The notes under the pieces: generated by a model | What the model was told of the DNA's origin: nothing | The model's database searches: none | What the model saw: the letters and a program-made list of their open reading frames with translations, nothing else | NCBI RefSeq assembly: GCF_014202935.1 | Contig: NZ_JACHHX010000022.1 | Span: 1-42,697, forward strand | DNA length: 42,697 nucleotides | Direction of reading: 5' to 3' | Origin: Rehaibacterium terrae | GTDB lineage: Bacteria; Pseudomonadota; Gammaproteobacteria; Xanthomonadales; Xanthomonadaceae | Shown here: positions 36,732 to 42,697 of the stretch, piece by piece | Layout of the letters: each line of letters begins with the position of its first letter | Numbering within the stretch: the stretch's first letter is position 1 | Made by a program: the position numbers and the translations under genes

Positions 36732-37630
36732 GCGGAGCCTGCGACATGGGCTGGAGCGACTGGCCGGCGCCGGCCAAGCTCAACCTGTTTCTGCGCATCA
36801 CCGGCCGCCGCGACGATGGCTATCACCTGCTGCAGACGGTGTTCCGGCTGCTGGACTGGGGCGACACGGTGCGCCTGCGGGTGCGTGCCGACGGACGGAT
36901 CCGCCGTCTGGCCGGACTGGCCGGCATCAGCGAGGATGCCGATCTGGCCGTGCGCGCCGCCCGCGCCCTGCAGGCGGCCAGCGGCACCACGCTCGGCGCC
37001 GACATCGAAGTGGTCAAGCGCATTCCCGCCGGTGGCGGCTTCGGCGGCGGCTCCTCGGATGCGGCCACGACGCTGCGCGCGCTGGATTGGCTGTGGGGCA
37101 CGGCGCTGGGTCCGGACCGGCTGGCCGGCATCGGCCTGGCGCTGGGCGCCGATGTGCCGGTGTTCGTCCGTGGCGAGAACGCCTGGGCCGAAGGGGTGGG
37201 CGAGCGCCTGACCCCGATCGCGTTGCCGCCCGCCTGGTACCTGATCGTCGACCCGGGCGTGACGGTGCCGACCCGCGAGCTGTTCCAAGCGCCTGATTTG
37301 ACGCGGGATGCGCCGCCGGCGACAATAACTGACTTTGTTTCCGGAGCCGAGCTCGGCAATGCCTTCGAGGCGGTGCTGCGTCGGCGCGAGCCGGCCGTGG
37401 ATGCCGCGCTGTCGGCGCTTTCGCGCTTCGGCGCGGCGCGCCTGACCGGCACCGGCGCGGGCTGCTTCGTGGCCTTCGGGTCGCGGGCGCAGGCCGAAGC
37501 CGCGCTGGCGGCGCTGCCGGCGGGTCTGCGCGCCTGGCTAGCGGCCGGCGTGGAGCGCTCGCCGCTGCTCGACGCGCTGGCCGCGCGGCGCGCTCCGGAG
37601 GGTTACGCAGGGGCGTCGCCAAGCGGTTAA
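36728..37630 (+). CDS. ispE: 4-diphosphocytidyl-2-C-methyl-D-erythritol kinase
   Basis: GHMP-family kinase of the MEP isoprenoid pathway; phosphorylates CDP-ME. The 300 aa show [20 protein letters not shown], the ATP loop [14 protein letters not shown] and a C-terminal [15 protein letters not shown] 36728 overlaps the lolB stop; an alternative ATG is at 36746. Its last seven codons and TAA stop (37628-37630) lie within the tRNA-Gln gene that starts at 37609. It carries an internal promoter candidate at 37298-37326 for the tRNA and prs. Confidence 0.95.
   Translation: MSGACDMGWSDWPAPAKLNLFLRITGRRDDGYHLLQTVFRLLDWGDTVRLRVRADGRIRRLAGLAGISEDADLAVRAARALQAASGTTLGADIEVVKRIPAGGGFGGGSSDAATTLRALDWLWGTALGPDRLAGIGLALGADVPVFVRGENAWAEGVGERLTPIALPPAWYLIVDPGVTVPTRELFQAPDLTRDAPPATITDFVSGAELGNAFEAVLRRREPAVDAALSALSRFGAARLTGTGAGCFVAFGSRAQAEAALAALPAGLRAWLAAGVERSPLLDALAARRAPEGYAGASPSG
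37298..37326 (+). promoter_or_regulatory. Candidate promoter inside ispE for tRNA-Gln and prs
   Basis: TTGACG (37298-37303), 17 bp, GACAAT (37321-37326), within an AT-richer patch of ispE. E. coli also has a prs promoter inside the ispE coding sequence (established knowledge). Confidence 0.5.
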
Positions 37631-37684
37631 GGCACCGGGTTTTGATCCCGGCATGCGTAGGTTCGAATCCTACCGCCCCTGCCA
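37609..37684 (+). tRNA. tRNA-Gln (TTG)
   Basis: The acceptor stem AGGGGCG (37609-37615) pairs perfectly with CGCCCCT (37674-37680). The anticodon arm CCGGG-TTTTGAT-CCCGG gives anticodon TTG. CCA is encoded at 37682-37684. Its first 22 bases overlap the 3' end of ispE, so RNase P cleavage at 37609 would remove the ispE stop codon from the upstream message. Confidence 0.97.
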
Positions 37685-37742
37685 TCGGCGCACGGAACTC
37701 ATCGACGGCAACCGGCCCTGCGGGGCGCGACAGGTGGATACA

Positions 37743-38699
37743 GTGAAAAACGACGGGCTGCTCGTCTTCACCGGCAACGCCAACCGCCCGCTGGCGCAGG
37801 CGGTCTGTCGCGAGCTCGGCATCCGCCTGGGCAAGGCCCTGGTCAGCCGTTTCTCCGACGGCGAGACCCAGGTCGAGATCGAGGAGAACGTGCGTCGGCA
37901 GGAAGTGTTCGTGATCCAGCCGACCTGCGCCCCGACCGCCGAGAACTTCATGGAGCTGCTGGTGCTGATCGACGCGCTCAAGCGCGCCAGCGTGGCCTCG
38001 GTGACCGCGGTGGTGCCGTACTTCGGTTACGCCCGCCAGGATCGCCGCCCACGCTCGGCGCGGGTGCCGATCACGGCCAAGGTGGCGGCCAAGATGTTCA
38101 GCGCGGTCGGCACCGACCGCGTGCTCACCGTCGACCTGCACGCGGACCAGATCCAGGGCTTCTTCGACATCCCGGTCGACAACGTCTACGCCTCGCCCCT
38201 GCTGCTGGCCGACATCTGGCGCAACCAGGACACCGGCAACCTGATCGTGGTCAGCCCCGATGTCGGCGGCGTGGTGCGCGCCCGGGCGATCGCCAAGCGG
38301 CTGGACGACGCCGAGCTGGCGATCATCGACAAGCGCCGGCCCAAGGCCAACGTCGCCACGGTGATGAACATCATCGGCGACGTTGCCGGCAAGACCTGCG
38401 TGCTGGTGGACGACATCGTCGACACCGCCGGCACGCTCTGCGCCGCGGCGGCAGCACTGAAGGAGAACGGTGCATGCAAGGTCGTCGCCTACTGCACCCA
38501 CCCGGTGCTGTCGGGCGCGGCGATCAGCAACCTGACCAATTCGCAGCTCGACGAGCTGGTGGTGACCGACACCATCCCGCTGTCGGAGGCGGCCCGCGCC
38601 TGCGGCCGCATCCGCCAGCTCAGCGTCGCCGAGCTGCTGGCAGAGACGATCCGCCGGATCGCCTTCGGCGAGTCGGTGAGTTCGCTCTACGTGGATTGA
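37743..38699 (+). CDS. prs: Ribose-phosphate pyrophosphokinase
   Basis: Makes PRPP from ribose 5-phosphate and ATP for nucleotide, His and Trp synthesis. The 318 aa show [33 protein letters not shown], the metal-binding [11 protein letters not shown] and the PRPP loop [14 protein letters not shown]. The GTG at 37743 ([12 protein letters not shown]) is chosen because AGGTGG lies 5 nt upstream; a GTG at 37734 is in frame. The longer frame into the tRNA is rejected. Probably co-transcribed with tRNA-Gln. Confidence 0.94.
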   Translation: MKNDGLLVFTGNANRPLAQAVCRELGIRLGKALVSRFSDGETQVEIEENVRRQEVFVIQPTCAPTAENFMELLVLIDALKRASVASVTAVVPYFGYARQDRRPRSARVPITAKVAAKMFSAVGTDRVLTVDLHADQIQGFFDIPVDNVYASPLLLADIWRNQDTGNLIVVSPDVGGVVRARAIAKRLDDAELAIIDKRRPKANVATVMNIIGDVAGKTCVLVDDIVDTAGTLCAAAAALKENGACKVVAYCTHPVLSGAAISNLTNSQLDELVVTDTIPLSEAARACGRIRQLSVAELLAETIRRIAFGESVSSLYVD

Positions 38700-38725
38700 C
38701 CGGCGGGCGGAGTTCCGTCCGCCGG
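38700..38725 (+). terminator. Hairpin between prs and rplY
   Basis: The 11-bp stem CCGGCGGGCGG/CCGTCCGCCGG (one G-T) with an AGTT loop begins immediately after the prs stop. There is no T-run. Confidence 0.4.
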
Positions 38726-38789
38726 CAAGCACTCCCCTGGTCGCGGGGGAGCCCCGGCCGCAAGGCCACTTCAACGAAGGTAGAAACTC

Positions 38790-39446
38790 ATGTCCGAACA
38801 CAAGATCACCGCCACCGCCCGTGGCGACGAGGGGAAAGGTGCGAGCCGCCGCCTGCGTCGCGCGGGTTATGTGCCGGCCGTCGTCTACGGCGGGCACGCC
38901 GAGCCGCAGAGCATCCAGCTCGAGCACAACGCGCTGTGGCATATCAGCCAGAACGAATGGTTCTACTCGGCCATCCTCGACCTGGACGTCGACGGCAAGG
39001 TCCAGAAGGTGCTGCTGCGCGACATGCAGCGTCATCCGTACAAGGCGCAGATCATGCACCTGGACTTCATGCGCGTGAGCGAGAACGAGACCCTGCGCGT
39101 GAAGGTGCCGCTGCACTTCCTCAACCAGGAGAAGTCGCCGGCCGGCAAGGCGGCGGGCGTGGTCATCACCCACGAGCTCAACGAGATCGAGGTCAGCTGC
39201 CTGCCGAAGGACCTGCCGGAGTTCATCGAGCTCGACCTGTCCGACCTTCAGGTCGGCGATATCGTCCACCTGTCGCAGGTCAAGCTGCCGGCCGGCGTGA
39301 CGATCCCTGAGCTCAAGCTCGGCAAGGAGCACGACGTGGCGGTGGTGGTCGCCAAGCATGCCCGCGTCGAGGCCGAGCCGGCCGCCGAGGGCGAGGTGTC
39401 GGCCGAGGTGCCGGCCACCAAGCAGCAGGCACCCGAGAAGAAGTAA
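38790..39446 (+). CDS. rplY: 50S ribosomal protein L25/Ctc
   Basis: 218-aa long form (CTC type) binding 5S rRNA: N-terminal L25 domain (GKGASRRLRRAGYVPAVVYG, LRDMQRHPYKAQIMHLDF) plus a C-terminal TL5/CTC domain (about 100-190) and an acidic Ala/Glu/Lys-rich tail. The short E. coli L25 lacks the second domain. ATG 38790 follows GAAGG. Prs-rplY-pth-ychF order is conserved in gammaproteobacteria. Confidence 0.96.
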   Translation: MSEHKITATARGDEGKGASRRLRRAGYVPAVVYGGHAEPQSIQLEHNALWHISQNEWFYSAILDLDVDGKVQKVLLRDMQRHPYKAQIMHLDFMRVSENETLRVKVPLHFLNQEKSPAGKAAGVVITHELNEIEVSCLPKDLPEFIELDLSDLQVGDIVHLSQVKLPAGVTIPELKLGKEHDVAVVVAKHARVEAEPAAEGEVSAEVPATKQQAPEKK

Positions 39447-39457
39447 GCCGAACCGCT

Positions 39458-39480
39458 CCCGGCCGCATCTGGCGGCCGGG
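39458..39480 (+). terminator. Hairpin between rplY and pth
   Basis: The 9-bp stem CCCGGCCGC/GCGGCCGGG has loop ATCTG, just upstream of pth, with no T-run. Transcription may continue into pth. Confidence 0.4.
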
Positions 39481-39494
39481 ACGGCTTCGCCGCG

Positions 39495-40109
39495 ATGGCT
39501 GGATTGCGCCTCATCGTCGGGCTGGGCAACCCCGGCCCCGAATACGCCCGAACCCGGCACAACGCCGGGTTCTGGTTTCTGGACGCCCTGGCCGGGCAGG
39601 CCGGGGTGCGCTTCGGGCTGGATGCCAAGCTGCATGGCGAAAGCGGCAAGGCCGACATCGGCCGGCGGACGGTCTGGCTGCTCAAGCCGGCCACCTTCAT
39701 GAACCGCAGCGGCCAGTCGGTCGCCGCCGCGCTGCGCTACTTCAAGATCGCTCCCGACGAGTGCCTGGTCGTCCACGACGAACTGGACCTGCCCGCCGGC
39801 GCGGCGCGGCTGAAGTTCGACGGTGGCCACGGCGGCCAGAACGGCCTGCGCGACATCATCCAGCACCTCGGCCACGGCAAGTTCCATCGGCTGCGCATCG
39901 GCATCGGCCATCCCGGCCACAAGGACAAGGTCACCCCCTGGGTGCTGGGGCGCCCGGGCAAGGACGACGAGGCCGCGATGCTGCGTGCCGTGGACGATGC
40001 CCTGGCGGTGCTGCCGCTGGCGGTGGCCGGTGACTTCAACGAGGCGATGAAGCGGCTGCATACCGCCGCCGGAGCCGGGGACCGGGGACCCGGGACCCGG
40101 GGCGGCTGA
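39495..40109 (+). CDS. pth: Peptidyl-tRNA hydrolase
   Basis: 204-aa enzyme that frees tRNA from prematurely released peptidyl-tRNA. The active-site residues are visible: the Asn in GLGNPGPEY, the catalytic His in RTRHNAGF and the Asp in VHDELDLP. Also [12 protein letters not shown] and [15 protein letters not shown]. The C-terminal residues [12 protein letters not shown] are encoded by the left arm of the repeat at 40077-40219, so the original tail was probably replaced or extended. Confidence 0.96.
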   Translation: MAGLRLIVGLGNPGPEYARTRHNAGFWFLDALAGQAGVRFGLDAKLHGESGKADIGRRTVWLLKPATFMNRSGQSVAAALRYFKIAPDECLVVHDELDLPAGAARLKFDGGHGGQNGLRDIIQHLGHGKFHRLRIGIGHPGHKDKVTPWVLGRPGKDDEAAMLRAVDDALAVLPLAVAGDFNEAMKRLHTAAGAGDRGPGTRGG

Positions 40110-40219
40110 GTCTGGCGGTGCGACATGTCGTGTCGTGGTCTGCGGTCCTTCGCCATGCATCCCGCCATGAACCTGCACATGCTTTTGCCCGGGCCCCCGG
40201 TCCCGGGTCCCCGGTCCCG
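40077..40219. repeat. Inverted repeat flanking the pth-ychF gap
   Basis: Left arm 40077-40102 (core GGGACCGGGGACCCGGGACC) and right arm 40194-40219 (core GGTCCCGGGTCCCCGGTCCC) are inverse complements over about 24 of 26 positions. Each arm is built from tandem GGGACC-like units. The left arm is within the end of pth; the right ends 24 bp before the ychF start. Confidence 0.75.
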
Positions 40220-40243
40220 AAATCACGAACCCCGGAGCCCCTG

Positions 40244-41335
40244 ATGGGAATCAAATGCGGCATCGTCGGACTCCCCAACGTGGGCAAGTCCACCCTGTTC
40301 AACGCCCTCACCAAGGCCGGCATCGCCGCGGCCAACTTCCCGTTCTGCACCATCGACCCGAACGTGGGCGTGGTGCCGGTGCCCGATCCGCGGCTGGGCC
40401 AGCTGGCCGAGATCGTCAAGCCGCAGAAGGTGATCCCGACCTCGGTCGAGTTCGTCGACATCGCCGGGCTGGTCGCCGGCGCCAGCAGGGGGGAGGGGCT
40501 GGGCAACAAGTTCCTGGCGCATATCCGCGAGGTCGACGCCATCGCCCACGTGGTGCGTTGCTTCGAGCACGCCGACATCGTGCACGTGTCCGGCCGGGTC
40601 GATCCGATCGCCGACATCGAGACCATCGACACCGAACTGGCCCTGGCCGACCTGGAGTCGGTGGAAAAAGCCTGGCAACGCGCCGAGAAGGCCGCCAAGG
40701 CCGGCGACAAGGAAGCCATCGCCCGCAAGGAGGTGCTGGCCCGTCTGCGTGAGGGGCTGGACCAGGGGCGGCCGGCCCGCGCACTGGGCCTGTCGGCGGA
40801 GGACAAGGCGCTGGTCCGCGACCTGTTCCTGCTCACCCTCAAGCCGGTCATGTATGTCGCCAACGTCCGTGAGGACGGCTTCGAGAACAACCCGCACTTG
40901 GATCGCGTCCGCGAGCGGGCGGCGGGCGAGGGCGCCGAGGTGGTGCCGGTGTGCGCCGCCATCGAGGAGGAGATGAGTCAGCTCGACGACGCCGACCGCG
41001 ACGAGTTCCTGAAGGACCTGGGCCTCGACGAGCCGGGCCTGAACCGGGTGATCCGCGCCGCCTATGCCCTGCTGGGCCTGCAGACCTACTTCACCGCCGG
41101 CGTGAAGGAGGTCCGCGCCTGGACGGTGAAGAAGGGCGCCACCGCCCCGCAGGCGGCCGGCGTCATCCACAGTGACTTCGAGAAGGGCTTCATCCGCGCC
41201 GAGACCATCTCGTTCGAGGACTTCATCAGGTACCGCGGCGAGGCCGGGGCGAGGGAGGCCGGCCGCCTGCGCCTGGAGGGCAAGGACTACCTGGTCCAGG
41301 AGGGCGACGTGCTGCACTTCCGTTTCAACGTCTGA
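40244..41335 (+). CDS. ychF: Redox-regulated ATPase YchF
   Basis: A 363-aa Obg-family P-loop protein that prefers ATP. The G1 loop is [18 protein letters not shown]; then [29 protein letters not shown] (G3) and ANVRED in place of the usual NKxD, which explains the ATP preference. The C-terminal TGS-like domain contains [20 protein letters not shown]. Ribosome-associated stress role by family knowledge. ATG 40244; the upstream in-frame extension is repeat sequence. Confidence 0.96.
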   Translation: MGIKCGIVGLPNVGKSTLFNALTKAGIAAANFPFCTIDPNVGVVPVPDPRLGQLAEIVKPQKVIPTSVEFVDIAGLVAGASRGEGLGNKFLAHIREVDAIAHVVRCFEHADIVHVSGRVDPIADIETIDTELALADLESVEKAWQRAEKAAKAGDKEAIARKEVLARLREGLDQGRPARALGLSAEDKALVRDLFLLTLKPVMYVANVREDGFENNPHLDRVRERAAGEGAEVVPVCAAIEEEMSQLDDADRDEFLKDLGLDEPGLNRVIRAAYALLGLQTYFTAGVKEVRAWTVKKGATAPQAAGVIHSDFEKGFIRAETISFEDFIRYRGEAGAREAGRLRLEGKDYLVQEGDVLHFRFNV

Positions 41336-41344
41336 GGCCTGGAC

Positions 41345-42187
41345 ATGGACGGCATGCTCCGTGAATCCGGGGGCGGCTGGCGCGCGCGGCTGGCGGTGTG
41401 GGTGGATTCTCCGCCGGTGCAGCGGCTGGTGATCGCCCTGATCGTCCTCAACGCGATCACCCTCGGGCTGGAGACCTCGCCGGCGGTGGTGGCCGTCGCC
41501 GGCGGCTGGCTGCACGCCTTCGACCGCCTGGCGCTGTCCGTGTTCGTGGTCGAGCTGGGCCTGAAGCTGGTCGCCCGCGGTGGTGCTTTCTTCCGCAACC
41601 CCTGGAACGTGTTCGACCTGGTGGTGGTGGGCATCGCGCTGGTGCCCAGCGCCGGCCCGTTCGCCGTGCTGCGCGCCCTGCGCGTGCTGCGCGTGCTGCG
41701 GCTGGCCTCGATGATGCCGCAGCTACGCTTCGTGGTGGAGGCGCTGCTGCACGCCATTCCGGGCATCGCCGCGATCGCCGGCCTGCTCGGACTGCTCTAC
41801 TACGTGTTCGGCGTGATCGCCACCAGCCTGTTCGGCGGCAGTTTCCCGGACTGGTTCGGCAGCCTGGGGGCTTCGCTGTACACGCTGTTCCAGGTGATGA
41901 CGCTGGAGAGCTGGTCGATGGGCATCGCCCGGCCGGTCATGGAGGCCTATCCCTGGGCCTGGCTGTTCTTCGTGCCGTTCATCCTGGTCGCCACCTTCAC
42001 CATGCTCAACCTGTTCATCGCGGTGATCGTCAACACCATGCAGACCCTGCAGGAGAGCCAGCAGGTCCGCACCGTGGAGGCGGTCAGGACCGTGACCCAG
42101 GAGGAGGCGGCTGCCCTGGAAGACGAAATCCGGGCGCTGCGGCGCGAGGTTTCCGAGCTGCGCGAGTGGCTGCGGCGGGGCGATTGA
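41345..42187 (+). CDS. Bacterial voltage-gated sodium channel, NavAb/NaChBac-like
   Basis: A 280-aa six-helix ion-channel subunit that should form a homotetramer. S1-S3 lie at about 25-100. S4 has arginines every third residue (R110, R113, R116, R119) in VLRALRVLRVLRLAS. The pore carries the selectivity filter TLESWSM (186-192), identical to the NavAb filter, followed by S6 (FVPFILVATFTMLNLFIAVIV). A C-terminal coiled coil (ALEDEIRALRREVSELREWL) matches the tetramerising bundle of the family. It is 9 nt after ychF and probably co-transcribed. Confidence 0.93.
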   Translation: MDGMLRESGGGWRARLAVWVDSPPVQRLVIALIVLNAITLGLETSPAVVAVAGGWLHAFDRLALSVFVVELGLKLVARGGAFFRNPWNVFDLVVVGIALVPSAGPFAVLRALRVLRVLRLASMMPQLRFVVEALLHAIPGIAAIAGLLGLLYYVFGVIATSLFGGSFPDWFGSLGASLYTLFQVMTLESWSMGIARPVMEAYPWAWLFFVPFILVATFTMLNLFIAVIVNTMQTLQESQQVRTVEAVRTVTQEEAAALEDEIRALRREVSELREWLRRGD

Positions 42188-42229
42188 GCCTGGCCGGCCG
42201 CGCAGGGACGTTCCCGCTGCTACCAGCCG

Positions 42230-42258
42230 TTGACGTCGGCCCGCTACTCGGACAAAAT
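42230..42258 (+). promoter_or_regulatory. Probable promoter of the tRNA-Tyr-Gly-Thr-tuf operon
   Basis: TTGACG (42230-42235), 17 bp, CAAAAT (42253-42258). The first tRNA starts 16 nt after the -10. Confidence 0.6.
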
Positions 42259-42273
42259 AAGCGGCTCTTTTCC

Positions 42274-42359
42274 GGAGGGATACCCAAGCGGCCAACGGGG
42301 GCAGACTGTAAATCTGCTGGCTTACGCCTTCGGTGGTTCGAATCCACCTCCCTCCACCA
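42274..42359 (+). tRNA. tRNA-Tyr (GTA)
   Basis: 86 nt including CCA, with the long variable arm typical of bacterial tRNA-Tyr. The acceptor stem GGAGGGA (42274-42280) pairs with TCCCTCC (42349-42355). The anticodon arm GCAGA-CTGTAAA-TCTGC gives GTA. Confidence 0.97.
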
Positions 42360-42376
42360 GATGCACGCCTCCCGGC

Positions 42377-42450
<74 letters not shown>

Positions 42451-42485
42451 TTGGGCCTTCTTCCATGCGGGGCGAACAATTCGGC

Positions 42486-42697
<212 letters not shown>

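Noticed and set aside
37014-40226. 1070-codon open frame on the minus strand
   Set aside because: It is antisense to ispE, prs, rplY and pth. Its translation is a His/Arg/Val-rich composition artefact of GC-rich codon bias.

Overview
This is a gene-dense, GC-rich (about two thirds G+C by eye) chromosomal window from a gammaproteobacterium. I place it in the Lysobacterales (Xanthomonadales) by inference. The reasons are the gene orders thrS-infC-rpmI-rplT-pheST-ihfA-merR-tRNA-Pro, hemA/TPR-lolB-ispE-tRNA-Gln-prs-rplY-pth-ychF and tRNA-Tyr-Gly-Thr-tuf; the DUF1631, DUF2069 and SufT genes; paired secreted subtilases; and many short palindromic intergenic repeats of a kind common in that order. 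No taxonomic search could be run.

Layout. 1-444 is a repeat-rich spacer. 445-8602 is the translation block: tRNA-Val, thrS with an attenuator-like leader, infC with an ATC start, rpmI, rplT, pheS, pheT, ihfA, a MerR regulator and tRNA-Pro. 8753-12000 holds a proline iminopeptidase and, on the other strand, a Nudix hydrolase, a 5'-3' exonuclease and a nitroreductase. 12081-19180 has a DUF1631 protein, the three-gene proton-translocating transhydrogenase pntAA-pntAB-pntB, small membrane proteins and sufT. 19577-26328 is the most accessory-looking part: two secreted S8 proteases sharing a leader motif, an SH3-like small ORF, an unrecognised secreted protein starting in an AT-rich patch, a MITE-like element, a crotonase, a DUF2892 protein and a probable IS5-type remnant. 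26329-30210 holds an asparaginase-domain protein, DUF2069, WrbA, YihY, a TlpA-like lipoprotein and acylphosphatase. 30681-34360 (minus strand) runs hemA-prfA-moaB, then ppk2. 34441-41335 is the conserved TPR-lolB-ispE-tRNA-Gln-prs-rplY-pth-ychF run. A NavAb-like voltage-gated sodium channel follows, then tRNA-Tyr, tRNA-Gly, tRNA-Thr and the start of tuf, cut by the window edge.

How it works together. Most genes are housekeeping: aminoacyl-tRNA synthetases, ribosomal proteins, initiation and release factors, tRNAs, peptidyl-tRNA hydrolase, EF-Tu, PRPP synthesis, tetrapyrrole and isoprenoid precursors, lipoprotein localisation and NADPH balance.

The most interesting signals are: (1) a short open frame MKTTTLR with three consecutive Thr codons, preceded by a promoter-like sequence and followed by an intrinsic terminator, ahead of thrS, which looks like a threonine attenuator; (2) ispE ending inside the tRNA-Gln gene, with a promoter-like sequence inside ispE; (3) a family of palindromic elements, several of which supply the last codons of neighbouring genes; (4) a scarce CTAG tetranucleotide that sits at likely -10 sites; (5) the sodium channel; (6) the unrecognised secreted protein next to a 161-bp MITE-like element. 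I saw no CRISPR array, intact prophage, intact transposase or rRNA gene.
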